The notes: a model not told the origin generated them from the sequence alone. Counted from the stretch's first letter, positions 49,098-58,051 are shown. The stretch is DNA of 64,000 nucleotides from Pseudoxanthomonas sp. X-1 (GCF_020042665.1 NZ_CP083376.1:470001-534000), one strand, 5' to 3'. Made by a program: numbers and translations.

Positions 49098-50051
49098 ATG
49101 TCCGCTTCCGCTGCTCCACTCCAACTCCAGGTCGCCCGCCGCGAGCGACACACCGCGCAGATCGTGGTGCTCGACCTGCAGGCGCCCGATGGCGCGCCGC
49201 TGCCCGCCTTCGAGGCCGGCGCCCACGTCGACCTGCACCTGGCCGACGGGCTCGTGCGCCAGTACTCGCTGTGCGGCGACCCGGCCGACCGTTCGCGCTA
49301 TCGACTGGGCGTGCTGCTGGACCCGGCCACGCGCGGCGGCTCGCAGGCGGTGCACCGGCTGCTGCCAGGTGCCACGGTCGGCGTCGGGGCGCCGCGCAAC
49401 CTGTTTCCGCTGGCCGGCGACGCGGCGTACTCGGTACTGGTCGGGGGCGGCATCGGCATCACGCCGATGATCGCCATGGCCCATGCGCTGCAGGCGGCCG
49501 GGCGCGCGTTCGAGCTGCACTACTGCACGCGCGCGGCCGAGCACACCGCCTTCGTCGAGGAACTGCGAGCGGCGTCGTTTGCGCACCATGTGCGGCTCTA
49601 CCACGACCAGGGCGGTGCCCGGCTCGATTTGGCCAGCCTGCCGCCGCCAGCCCCGCGCACGCATGTCTACGTGTGCGGGCCGAACGGTTTCATGGACTGG
49701 GTGATCGCCGGCGCGACCGCCGCCGGCCATGCGCCGGCCAACGTGCATCGCGAGTATTTCACCGCGGAGGTCGATACCAGCGGCGGCGGCTTCGAGGTGG
49801 AGCTGGCCAGCACCGGCCAGGTGCTGCAGGTCGCGCAGGGGCAGAGCATTGTCTCGGCGCTGCAGGCCATCGGGGTCAAGATCCAGGTCTCGTGCGAGGA
49901 AGGCGTGTGCGGCACCTGCCTGACCAATGTCCTCTCGGGCGTGCCCGACCACCGCGACGTGTTCCTCACCGACGAGGAAAAAGCCGGCAACGACCAGATG
50001 CTGCTGTGCTGCTCGCGCGCCAGCAGTCCGCGCCTGGTGCTGGACCTGTGA
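49098..50051 (+). CDS. iacF: Rieske dioxygenase reductase, FMN/2Fe-2S (phthalate dioxygenase reductase type)
   Basis: 317 residues. Order of domains: FMN-binding (RQYSLCG at 54-60), NAD-binding (GGGIGITPM at 116-124, YVCGPNGFMD), and a C-terminal plant-type ferredoxin with Cys266, Cys271, Cys274 and Cys304 or 305 (CEEGVCGTC and LLCCSRA). Passes electrons from NADH to the IacC Rieske centre. A 79-bp gap after iacE is the largest in the iac genes. The start at 49098 places the first strand correctly. Confidence 0.92.
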   Translation: MSASAAPLQLQVARRERHTAQIVVLDLQAPDGAPLPAFEAGAHVDLHLADGLVRQYSLCGDPADRSRYRLGVLLDPATRGGSQAVHRLLPGATVGVGAPRNLFPLAGDAAYSVLVGGGIGITPMIAMAHALQAAGRAFELHYCTRAAEHTAFVEELRAASFAHHVRLYHDQGGARLDLASLPPPAPRTHVYVCGPNGFMDWVIAGATAAGHAPANVHREYFTAEVDTSGGGFEVELASTGQVLQVAQGQSIVSALQAIGVKIQVSCEEGVCGTCLTNVLSGVPDHRDVFLTDEEKAGNDQMLLCCSRASSPRLVLDL

Positions 50052-50068
50052 GGGCACACGGGGCGGCC

Positions 50069-50566
50069 ATGGACGCCATCGACACCATGACCAGCGAACG
50101 GTTCCGCCACGCCCTGTCCCGCCTGGGCGCCGCGGTCAACGTCATCACCACGGCCGGTCCGGCCGGGCGCCATGGCATGACGGCCTCCGCCGTCTGCAGC
50201 GTGACCGACAGTCCGCCGACGGTCCTGGTGTGCATGAACCGCCGTTCCGGCTCGCACCAGCGTTTCCGCGACAACGGCACGCTGTGCGTCAACGTCCTGG
50301 CCGGCCACCACCAGGCGCTGTCGACGCGTTTTGCCACGCCGGCCGAGGCGGCCGCGCGCTTCGATTACGACCACTGGACCGAGCTGGTGACCGGCGCCCC
50401 GGTGCTGGCCGATGCCAGCGCCGCGCTGGATTGCCGGATCAGCCAGGTCAGCGACGTCGGCACCCACAGCGTGTTCTTCTGCGAGGTGGTGGGCGTCTCA
50501 CTGGCCGCGCAGGCCGGCGGCCTGGTCTGGTTCGACCGGGCTTACCACGCGCTCGGCACCGGCTAG
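50069..50566 (+). CDS. iacG: flavin reductase (HpaC-like), IacG
   Basis: 165 residues. Flavin-reductase-like split barrel: ALSRLGAAVNVITTAGPAGRHGMTASAVCSVTDSPPTVLVC with the flavin-phosphate loop, and FFCEVVGV and the late DRAYHALG His. Supplies reduced FMN/FAD to IacA. It is the last gene of the iac order and is followed by a hairpin. Confidence 0.9.
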   Translation: MDAIDTMTSERFRHALSRLGAAVNVITTAGPAGRHGMTASAVCSVTDSPPTVLVCMNRRSGSHQRFRDNGTLCVNVLAGHHQALSTRFATPAEAAARFDYDHWTELVTGAPVLADASAALDCRISQVSDVGTHSVFFCEVVGVSLAAQAGGLVWFDRAYHALGTG

Positions 50567-50622
50567 GCCGTCACGGCCCGAACGGGCGCGCCCATCCAGG
50601 TGTGACCTGGCCGACGGATAGC

Positions 50623-50640
50623 GCCGCCCGCTTGGGCGGC
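50623..50640 (+). terminator. hairpin after iacG, possible terminator
   Basis: GCCGCCC, loop GCTT, GGGCGGC. No T-tract follows, so efficiency is doubtful. Confidence 0.35.
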
Positions 50641-50855
50641 CCGTGCCTGCGCTAGCATGCGCGGCGGGGCGATCGGCGATCGATCAAGGACGGAACCCTG
50701 CCGTGCCTGCGCGGCGGGGTTTTTCGCGCCCGCAGCATCTGTTGCCGTGGCACTCCGGCGGGGCCGCCTGCGCCTCGGGCGATTGCGTTATGAGCAACAA
50801 ACTCCCCGCCATGTGTTATCGACCTGCCACCACGGCCGAAACAGTATCGGTCTGC

Positions 50856-50877
50856 GGATTGCAGGAGATCGCAATCC
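50856..50877. promoter_or_regulatory. inverted repeat, candidate operator for the TonB receptor gene
   Basis: GGATTGC and GCAATCC separated by 8 bp, about 130 bp upstream of the receptor start. The size suits a dimeric regulator; identity unknown. Confidence 0.22.
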
Positions 50878-51009
50878 CGTGTCGCCGGTGCCTGGGGAGG
50901 GGCCGGCGGCAAGGAGTTGTGATCACGAAGGCCGGTTTGGCCATCACTTCAGTCAGACGAATGCGCGTCCGCGCATCGCCCAACCGCTCCATACCTCATC
51001 GGGGAACCC

Positions 51010-53292
51010 ATGAATCCGAAGTCCAACCGTCGATCGGGCTGCCAGGCCGCCGACTTCGCACCCTCCCAGCTCCACCGCGCCGTGCTGATTGGCCTGGCCC
51101 TGCTGGCGCCACTGCCGGCCGCCGCCCAGGACACCGCGACCGCCGACGCGACCGCGCCCAAGCTGCTGGGCAACGTCAAGGTCACCGCCAGCAAGATGTC
51201 CGCGGCCAGCACGGTGCAGGACACGCCGATCTCGGTGCAGGCGCTGGGTCAGGAAGATTTCGACAAGAAGGCGGCGACGGATTTTTCGGATTTCTACCAC
51301 CAGATCGACGGCCTGTCGGTCCAGGACAACGGCCCGGGCGACAAGCGCTACGTGATCCGGGGCATCACCTCCAACGGCGCCGGCACGGTCGGCGTGTATC
51401 TGGATGACGTGGTGATCACCGGTTCCAACGAGCAGGATGGCGGCGGCCAGCAGGCCGACGTGAAGCTGTTCGACCTGGACCGCGTGGAAGTGCTCAAGGG
51501 CCCGCAGGGCACCACCTTCGGCTCCGGCTCGCTGGCCGGCACCATCCGCTACATCACCGCCCAGCCCAACACCTCCAGATTCGAAGGCAAGATCAACACC
51601 TCGGTGCGCGCCACCAAGGGCGCCGACCTGGGCTACCAGAGCGACGTGGCGATCAACCTGCCGATCGTGAAGGACATCTTCGCCGTGCGCGTGGCCGGCT
51701 TCGGCACCGAGCTGCCGGGCTGGATCGACAGCAAGTTCGACAAGGGCATCAACGGCGAGACCAGCAAGGCCGGCCGCGTCTCGGCGCTGTGGACCCCGAC
51801 CGACGACCTCTCCATCACCGCCATGGTGATGCAGCAGAGCACCCAGCAGGACGGCAAGAGCTACTACAACGTCACTGGTTACGACGGCAGCGTCATCTCC
51901 AGCGGCAGCCACTACAACCAGGCCGACCTGACCCGCAATCCGTGGGACGAGAACACCCACCTCTACAACTTCAAGCTCGAATACGCCCAGCCGTACGGCA
52001 CCTTCACCGCCACCGCCTCGCGCTTCGACCGCCAGACCACCTACAGCCGCGATGCCTCCTACGTGGCCGGCCTGTACTTCGGCCTCGATCCTTACACCAC
52101 CGGCCTGAGCCAGCTGCGCCAGCCCAACACGCGCGCGGTCAACACCTACGAAGCGCGCTTCGCCTCGACCTTCGACGGCCCGGTGCAGTTCCTGGCCGGC
52201 CTGTACCAGCAGAACCAGAACCGCCTGTTCCGCAGCGTGTGGCCCTACGCCGACGCGGCGGGCAATCCCGAGGTGGGCGGCCCGACCCTGCTCGAGCGCA
52301 CCCTGCAGACCGGCCTGAAAGAACAGGCCGCCTTCACCGAAGTGTCCTGGGCGGTCAACGACCAGCTCGACCTGACCGTCGGCGGCCGCTACTACAAGTT
52401 CGACCTGGAATCGCAGCCGCGCAGCATCACCCGCGCCGGCGGCAGTGCCGGCACCGGCTATGGCCTGGCCGGCAGTTCGTCCGACAACGGCTTCATCGGC
52501 AGGTTCAACGCCAGCTACAAGTTCAGCCCCGACGTGATGGGCTACCTGCAGATCGCGCAGGGCTTCCGGCCTGGCGGTGTCAACGACCAGACCGCGGCCG
52601 AGCTTGCCAACGTCAGCATCCCGGGCGGCTACGACGCCGATTCGCTGGTCAACTACGAGCTGGGCTTCAAGACCAGCTGGCTGGACCAGCGCCTGATCTT
52701 CAACGCCGCGGCGTACTACATCGACTGGAGCGACATCCAGGTCACCTCGCAGGCGACCTCGGGGACGCTGTCCTTCCCGTACACCGCCAACGGCGGCGGC
52801 GCGGACGTGACCGGCTTCGAATTCCAGCTGCAGGCGCAGCCCACCGACGGCCTGACCCTGGGCGTGTCGGGCAGCTACAACGACGCCAAGCTGTCCAAGA
52901 ACAACCCGGCGCCCAGCGACGGCAACAAGGGCGACCGCCTGCCGTACTCGCCCAAGTGGACCGCCTCGGCCAACGTCGACTACGCGTTCTCGCTGGCCAG
53001 CCTGGGCGACGGCCTGGAAGGCAACATCGGGGCCGACTACTCCTACACCGGCGCGCGTGCCACCGACTTCAACGACAGCGTCAACACCTACATGCCGCTG
53101 GATGCGTACTCGCTGCTGGGCGCGCACGTGAGCATCGGCAAGGGCCCGTGGACGATCGCGCTGTCCGGTTCCAACCTGACCAACGACGACACCGCCATCA
53201 ACTACGATGCGGTGGCCTACGGCGCCACCCCGTGGAACGTGTACATCAACCGCCCGCGCACCTTCGTGTTGAGTTTCTCCTACAAGCTGTAA
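51010..53292 (+). CDS. TonB-dependent outer-membrane receptor
   Basis: 760 residues. A signal peptide (LIGLALLAPLPAAAQ) precedes the segment NVKVTASK that opens the plug domain (about 50-170; DTPISVQALGQEDF, YVIRGITSNGAGTVGVYLDD, LDRVEVLKGPQGTTFGSGSLAGTIRYIT). The rest is a 22-strand barrel ending FVLSFSYKL. No N-terminal signalling domain, so no FecI-type control. Receptors of this subtype in sphingomonads and xanthomonads take up plant-derived or aromatic compounds and sugars. It follows the iac operon and precedes a glucosidase; ligand unknown. Confidence 0.92.
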   Translation: MNPKSNRRSGCQAADFAPSQLHRAVLIGLALLAPLPAAAQDTATADATAPKLLGNVKVTASKMSAASTVQDTPISVQALGQEDFDKKAATDFSDFYHQIDGLSVQDNGPGDKRYVIRGITSNGAGTVGVYLDDVVITGSNEQDGGGQQADVKLFDLDRVEVLKGPQGTTFGSGSLAGTIRYITAQPNTSRFEGKINTSVRATKGADLGYQSDVAINLPIVKDIFAVRVAGFGTELPGWIDSKFDKGINGETSKAGRVSALWTPTDDLSITAMVMQQSTQQDGKSYYNVTGYDGSVISSGSHYNQADLTRNPWDENTHLYNFKLEYAQPYGTFTATASRFDRQTTYSRDASYVAGLYFGLDPYTTGLSQLRQPNTRAVNTYEARFASTFDGPVQFLAGLYQQNQNRLFRSVWPYADAAGNPEVGGPTLLERTLQTGLKEQAAFTEVSWAVNDQLDLTVGGRYYKFDLESQPRSITRAGGSAGTGYGLAGSSSDNGFIGRFNASYKFSPDVMGYLQIAQGFRPGGVNDQTAAELANVSIPGGYDADSLVNYELGFKTSWLDQRLIFNAAAYYIDWSDIQVTSQATSGTLSFPYTANGGGADVTGFEFQLQAQPTDGLTLGVSGSYNDAKLSKNNPAPSDGNKGDRLPYSPKWTASANVDYAFSLASLGDGLEGNIGADYSYTGARATDFNDSVNTYMPLDAYSLLGAHVSIGKGPWTIALSGSNLTNDDTAINYDAVAYGATPWNVYINRPRTFVLSFSYKL

Positions 53293-53302
53293 GTGTTGTC
53301 CC

Positions 53303-53338
53303 CGGCGAGGCCGCCGTCCGGCGACGGTGGCCTCGCCG
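53303..53338 (+). terminator. strong hairpin between receptor and glucosidase genes
   Basis: CGGCGAGGCCGCCGT pairs with ACGGTGGCCTCGCCG. Only 10 nt after the receptor stop. No clear T-tract; could end or attenuate transcription into the GH3 gene. Confidence 0.5.
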
Positions 53339-53373
53339 TTCGACGTATCTCCCGAGAACCCAGGCTGGTCTCC

Positions 53374-55938
53374 ATGCTCCGACGCCCGTTGCGTGTCACG
53401 CTCTCCCTGCTTGCCATCGCGCTGTGCGCACCTGCGATCGCGGCCGACACCACGTCGCGCCCGTGGCTGGACGCCGGCAGGCCGGCCGCCGAGCGCGCCC
53501 GCGCGGTACTGGCGCAGATGACGTTGGAGGAAAAGCTCAAGCTGCTCAACGGCGACGTGGAACTCGACGACATCGGCACCGGCGTCAATCCGTGCATCGG
53601 CCACATCGCCGCCAATCCGCGACTGGGGTTGCCCGAGCTGTGCATGGCCGATGGCCCGGCCGGCGTCAGCAACGGCACCACCGGCGTGACCGTGTTCCCG
53701 GCGCCGATGATGGCCGCATCGAGCTGGAGCCCGGACCTGCTGTATCGCTACGGCGTGGCGCTGGGCGCCGAGCATGCCGGCAAGCGCCACAACGTCGTGC
53801 TGGCACCGACCATCAACATCGCGCGCTCGCCGCGCTGGGGCCGCCTGGCCGAGACCCTGAGCGAGGATCCGCTGCTGACCGCGCGCCTGGGCACGGCGAT
53901 CATCCAGGGCGTGCAGACCCATCCGATCATGGCCGACGCCAAGCACTTCGCCGCCTACAACCAGGAAACCGACCGCTTCGGCGATGCGCCTGGCTACAAC
54001 GCGGTGGACGTGCGGGTCGGGCAGCGTGCGCTGCACGAGATCTATTACCCGGCGTTCAAGGCCGCGGTGCAGGACGGCAAGGTCGGCTCGGTGATGTGCG
54101 CCTACAACCGCATCAACGGCGTGTATGCGTGCGAGAACGCGCAGGGGTTCGATGTGCTGCGCAAGGAATGGGGTTTCGATGGCTTCATCGTGGCTGACTG
54201 GTACTTCGGCCATCGCAGCCTGCTGCCGTCGGTCAAGGCGGGCATGGACATCTCCATGCCGGGCGGCAAGAACCCGTTCGGCTTCGAGGATTTCTACGGC
54301 GCGCCGCTGGCCGCGGCGGTCGAGGACGGCAGCATCACCGGCCGTGATATCGACCGACTGGCGCTGAACGTGCTGACACCGATGTTCCGCCTTGGCCTGG
54401 TCGACCATCCGCTGCCGCGCGAGGTCAAGGCCGACGTGCGTACCCCCGAGCACACTGCGCTGGCGCGCGAGATCGCCGAGCGCGGCATCGTGCTGCTCAA
54501 GAACGACCGTGGCGTGCTGCCGTTGTCGCCTTCGCTCAGGACCCTGGCGGTGATCGGTGATGACGCCGGCGCCAACGTCAGCGCGACCGAGCGCTACGGC
54601 GGCTTCGTCAACTATCCGGGCATGCGGATCGTGACGCCGCTCGATGGCCTGCAGCGCCGCGCGCCCAGGGCCACCCAGGTGAACTACGCCCCCGGCACCG
54701 CCGGCATCAAGCCGCTGCCGCTGATGGAGGGCAGTGCGTTGCAGGGCCATGGCTGGACCGCGCGGTACTACGCCAACAACGAATTCGCAGGGGCGCCGGC
54801 GATCACGCGTACCGAGGCGACGATCGACATGATCGACAAGGTGCCCGAGTCGCTGCCCAAGCCGTTTTCCGCGCGCTGGAACGCGACACTCGTGCCGAGA
54901 AGCAGCGGCCTGTATCGCTTCTCGGTGACCGGCGGCAGCGACCTGCGCCTGTTCGTCGATGGCGTGGAGATCGCCAGGACCTGGAAGCAGAGCTTCAGCG
55001 GTACTAGCCACGGCGTCGCTCGGCTGACCGCCGGCCAGGCCGTGCAGCTGCGCGTGGACTACGCCAGCGGTGCGGGCCTGTCGCATCCCGGCGCGCGCCT
55101 GGGCTGGGAACCCGCCTCCGATTCGAGGATCGCGGCCGCGGTCGACGTGGCGCGCAAGGCCGAGGTCGCGCTGGTGTTCGTCGGCGACCACGTCTCCGAA
55201 GGCATGGATCGCACCTCGCTGTCGCTGCCGGGTGACCAAGACGCGCTGATCGCCGCCGTGTCCGCGGTCAACCCGAAGACCGTGGTCGTCCTCAACACGG
55301 TGGGTCCGGTGACGATGCCTTGGCTGGACCAGGTCGCCGGCGTGGTGCAGGCCTGGTATCCGGGCGAAGAGGCCGGCAACGCGATCGCCGCGGTGCTGTA
55401 TGGCGATGTGGACGCCACCGGCCGCCTGGCCGTGACCTTCCCGCGCGGCGAGGACCATCCGTTGCTGCTGCCGCAGGCGCGCTTCCCCGGCGTCAACGCC
55501 CAGGCCGATTACGACGACGGGCTGCTGGTCGGCTATCGCGGCTACCACGCCACGGGCGAACAGCCGCTGTTCCCGTTCGGCTATGGCCTGTCGTACACGC
55601 GCTTCGCGCTGTCCGAGTTCGCGCTGAGGCCGGTCGCCGGCCAGCACGTGCCCGGCGCCAGCGTGCGCGTCACCAACACCGGCCAGCGCGCCGGCACGCA
55701 GACCGTGCAGCTGTACCTGACCTACCCGGCCGGCGCCGGTGAACCGCCGCGGCAGCTGGTCGGCTTCGCCCAGGCCACCCTGGCTCCCGGTGCGAGCGCG
55801 GTGGTGGAGATTCCGGTTTCGGCCGACGCCGGCAGGATCTGGGACACCGCCGACAACGGCTGGAAACGGCCCGCTGGCAGCTATCGCCTCGAAGTGGGCA
55901 CCTCGTCCGCGGACATCGCCGACGCCAGGACGTTCTGA
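53374..55938 (+). CDS. GH3 beta-glucosidase with PA14 domain, exported
   Basis: 854 residues. A signal peptide (TLSLLAIALCAPAIAA) exports it. The N-terminal GH3 barrel contains MADGPAGV, the KHFAAYNQETDR motif and catalytic nucleophile Asp275 in GFDGFIVADWYFGHRS; the second GH3 domain begins near 365 (GIVLLKNDRGVLPL). A PA14 carbohydrate-binding insert (about 455-580) sits inside it, and a fibronectin-like domain closes the protein (YTRFALSEFALRP on). This is the BglX/plant-glucoside-type layout; glucosides of small aromatics or oligosaccharides are likely substrates. ATG 53374 is chosen for the signal peptide. Confidence 0.93.
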   Translation: MLRRPLRVTLSLLAIALCAPAIAADTTSRPWLDAGRPAAERARAVLAQMTLEEKLKLLNGDVELDDIGTGVNPCIGHIAANPRLGLPELCMADGPAGVSNGTTGVTVFPAPMMAASSWSPDLLYRYGVALGAEHAGKRHNVVLAPTINIARSPRWGRLAETLSEDPLLTARLGTAIIQGVQTHPIMADAKHFAAYNQETDRFGDAPGYNAVDVRVGQRALHEIYYPAFKAAVQDGKVGSVMCAYNRINGVYACENAQGFDVLRKEWGFDGFIVADWYFGHRSLLPSVKAGMDISMPGGKNPFGFEDFYGAPLAAAVEDGSITGRDIDRLALNVLTPMFRLGLVDHPLPREVKADVRTPEHTALAREIAERGIVLLKNDRGVLPLSPSLRTLAVIGDDAGANVSATERYGGFVNYPGMRIVTPLDGLQRRAPRATQVNYAPGTAGIKPLPLMEGSALQGHGWTARYYANNEFAGAPAITRTEATIDMIDKVPESLPKPFSARWNATLVPRSSGLYRFSVTGGSDLRLFVDGVEIARTWKQSFSGTSHGVARLTAGQAVQLRVDYASGAGLSHPGARLGWEPASDSRIAAAVDVARKAEVALVFVGDHVSEGMDRTSLSLPGDQDALIAAVSAVNPKTVVVLNTVGPVTMPWLDQVAGVVQAWYPGEEAGNAIAAVLYGDVDATGRLAVTFPRGEDHPLLLPQARFPGVNAQADYDDGLLVGYRGYHATGEQPLFPFGYGLSYTRFALSEFALRPVAGQHVPGASVRVTNTGQRAGTQTVQLYLTYPAGAGEPPRQLVGFAQATLAPGASAVVEIPVSADAGRIWDTADNGWKRPAGSYRLEVGTSSADIADARTF

Positions 55939-56046
55939 GGCCACCAGCGCAGGGTCCTGCCGCGGCGTGCGGGAGTGGATCGCCGTGGCGACGTCGCAAA
56001 CGCATCGCGCGGCTGTGCGCGAACGCGAGAAGAAGCCTCCGCCTGC

Positions 56047-56937
56047 TCACCAGCCGTTGTTGCGGGCCGCATCCAGCAGAAAGTCCCGCAGCAGCTTCGC
56101 GCCGGGTCCGATCTTTCTCGAGTGAACCAGATAGATGTCCAGTGGCGCCGTGACGGCCTGCGGCAGGACGCGCAACAGTTCGCCCGCGGCCAGCGGCGCG
56201 GCCGCGTCGTACATCGGAAGGCGTGCGATGCCTTCGCCTGCCAGCACGAACGCCAGCCGCGAGACCGCGCTGTCGGTGACGATGTCGCCCTGCACCGGGA
56301 TCTCGATGCGCGCACCATCGACCTGGATCTGCGTGTGCCGCTGGCTCGGCGGATAGACTACCCAGCGATGCTGCTTGAGCTCCTCGGGCGTGGTGGGCAT
56401 GCCGTAGCGCTTCAGATACGCAGGTGATGCGCACAGCAGCGTGGCCTCGTGCACCAGCGGTCGCGCATACAGGGTTGAGTCGGGCAGCGGGCCGGCGCGG
56501 ACGGCCAGGTCCACGCCCTGCTGGACGAGATCCACGTTCGCATCGCCCATCGCGATATGGAGGCGAATCGCCGGATAGCGCCGCCGGAACGCCAACAGCG
56601 CCGGCAGGATGCGCTTGTTGCCGAAGTGGTGGGAACAGGTCAGGCGCACTTCGCCCTGCGGTTCGGCGCGCAGCAGCTCCATGCCGCGCAGTCCATCGAA
56701 GGCCTCATCCAGCAGCCGCTCGCAGTGGACGCGGAACGCTTCGCCCGCCGGCGTCAGGCTGAAACTGCGCGTACTGCGCTGGGCCAGTGGCACGCCGAGG
56801 CGGGTTTCGAGCGCGCCGACATGGTGGCTGACCACCGCGCGGGTCAATCCCAGCTCGCGCGCCGCCGCAGCGAAACTGCCACAGCGCACCACCGTCGCGA
56901 AGATCGCCATGGCGCGCAGTTCATCCAGGAGGGCCAT
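56047..56937 (-). CDS. LysR-family transcriptional regulator
   Basis: 296 residues. N-terminal winged helix (AIFATVVRCGSFAAAARELGLTRAVVSHHVGALETRLGVPL) and a LysR substrate-binding domain (LTCSHHFGNKRILPALLAF, AGPLPDSTLYARPLV) of the CrgA/AaeR-like subgroup. It is transcribed divergently from the DJ-1/PfpI gene, its most likely target. A role for the iac operon cannot be excluded but is less likely by position. Confidence 0.92.
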   Translation of the reverse strand: MALLDELRAMAIFATVVRCGSFAAAARELGLTRAVVSHHVGALETRLGVPLAQRSTRSFSLTPAGEAFRVHCERLLDEAFDGLRGMELLRAEPQGEVRLTCSHHFGNKRILPALLAFRRRYPAIRLHIAMGDANVDLVQQGVDLAVRAGPLPDSTLYARPLVHEATLLCASPAYLKRYGMPTTPEELKQHRWVVYPPSQRHTQIQVDGARIEIPVQGDIVTDSAVSRLAFVLAGEGIARLPMYDAAAPLAAGELLRVLPQAVTAPLDIYLVHSRKIGPGAKLLRDFLLDAARNNGW

Positions 56938-57071
56938 GGCCCGCCTCCGGCTATTTGTCCAATCGGATTTTACAATCTGTCAGGCGCCAGGTGTCTACTC
57001 GCCCTGTCTCGCGTCTCCTATCGTCTCCCCACCGGCTTGCGCCGGATCCCCATCCACCCAAGGAGAACGCC

Positions 57072-57749
57072 ATGAGCGTCAAGCATGTCCTGTTCGTTAT
57101 GACAAATGCCGGCGAGATCGGCCCGCATCATCGGCCTACCGGCTATTTCTTTCCGGAAGTGGCGCACCCGTTCGAGGTCTTCGACCAGGCCGGTATCGCC
57201 GTCGAGTACGCGTCTCCCGCCGGGGGCGAAGTGCCGGAAGACGGCTACGACGCTTCGGACGCAGCGCAGCTGGCGTTCCGCCAGGCCAAGGCCATCCGCC
57301 GCCTGTCCCGCAGCCGCAAGCTGTCCGAGGTTGACGTGCTGGATTACGACGCGGTGTTCGTGCCCGGCGGCCTGGGCCCGATGGTGGACATCACCGGCAA
57401 CCGCGAAGTGCAGGCGGTGATCAGGCGCGCCTGGGACGCGGGCATGCCCGTCGCGGCGGTCTGCCACGGGCCATCGGCGCTGCTCGGCATCCAGCGCGAT
57501 GACGGCACACCGTTGCTTGCGGGCAAGCGCGTGACCGGGTTCTCGACCTCAGAGGAAGACGGGTATGCGCGCGCCGATGTGCCCTTCGACCTGGAAACGG
57601 CCCTGCGCGGCGAGGGCGCGCTGTACACCTCGGCGTCGGACTGGCAGCCGCATGTCGTCGTCGATGGCCGGTTGATCACCGGGCAGAACCCGGCGTCCGC
57701 GGGTCCGCTCGCCCAGGCCGTCGTCGCGGCGCTGGAGGGCCGGGCATGA
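57072..57749 (+). CDS. DJ-1/PfpI family protein (type 1 glutamine amidotransferase-like)
   Basis: 225 residues. The nucleophile elbow AAVCHGPSALLG holds the reactive Cys, and the early NAGEIG supplies the Glu. The insert pattern resembles Hsp31-type glyoxalase III/deglycase-like members. AGGAG at 57061-57065 is a strong ribosome site. Overlaps the following ABM gene (ATGA). With its divergent LysR it looks like a reactive-carbonyl or electrophile-responsive unit (inference). Confidence 0.9.
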   Translation: MSVKHVLFVMTNAGEIGPHHRPTGYFFPEVAHPFEVFDQAGIAVEYASPAGGEVPEDGYDASDAAQLAFRQAKAIRRLSRSRKLSEVDVLDYDAVFVPGGLGPMVDITGNREVQAVIRRAWDAGMPVAAVCHGPSALLGIQRDDGTPLLAGKRVTGFSTSEEDGYARADVPFDLETALRGEGALYTSASDWQPHVVVDGRLITGQNPASAGPLAQAVVAALEGRA

Positions 57750-58051
57750 GCGCGTCCCAGGCGCCGATCGTGGTCGTGGCCCGCTGGACGGTCGCGGCCG
57801 CGGCCATCGCCGAGGTGCGTGCACTGCTGCCGCAGCTGCAGCGACAGTCGCTGGCCGAGCCGGGGTGCCTTGGCTACGAGGTGCTGGAGAGCGGCGCTGC
57901 GCCGGAAGTGATCGTGCTGATCGAACGCTATCGCGATGCCGCCGCGATCGATGCGCACCGCAACACCGCGCACTACCGCGAACTGGTCGCCTCGCGCATC
58001 GTGCCGCTGCTGGTCCAGCGCCAGGTCGATCTGCTGACGTCCGTCGGGTGA
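57746..58051 (+). CDS. antibiotic-biosynthesis-monooxygenase (ABM) domain protein
   Basis: 101 residues. Single ferredoxin-like ABM domain: VVVARWTVAAAAIAEVRALLPQL, EPGCLGYEVLESG, VIVLIERYRDAAAIDAHRNTAHYREL. Such proteins include quinol monooxygenases (YgiN) and heme-degrading enzymes; no heme-ligand pattern is evident, so quinol oxidation or quinone protection is more plausible. Translated with the DJ-1 gene. Confidence 0.88.
   Translation: MSASQAPIVVVARWTVAAAAIAEVRALLPQLQRQSLAEPGCLGYEVLESGAAPEVIVLIERYRDAAAIDAHRNTAHYRELVASRIVPLLVQRQVDLLTSVG

Larger units (their letters stand above)
50567..51009. other. intergenic region between iacG and the TonB receptor
   Basis: About 440 bp. Contains the hairpin at 50623-50640, the inverted repeat GGATTGC...GCAATCC (50856-50877) and the palindrome GTGATCAC (50919-50926). 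No gene recognised; short frames lack a leader or domain. Likely promoter and control region of the receptor gene. Confidence 0.5.

Noticed and set aside
44301..50566. Reading the cluster as an indole (iif) or steroid (hsa) degradation operon.
   Set aside because: The monooxygenase and flavin reductase alone would allow it, but the Rieske pair with reductase, IacB-, IacI- and IacH-type genes in iac order fit only IAA catabolism.
53293..53373. Longer N-terminus for the GH3 glucosidase.
   Set aside because: It would cover the hairpin at 53303-53338 and place charged residues before the signal peptide.
50953..55944. Uninterrupted minus-strand frame of more than 1600 codons opposite the TonB receptor and GH3 genes.
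   Set aside because: High G+C removes stop codons from the antisense frame; the translation is Arg/Ala/Gly/His-rich without domains, whereas both plus-strand genes have full signatures.
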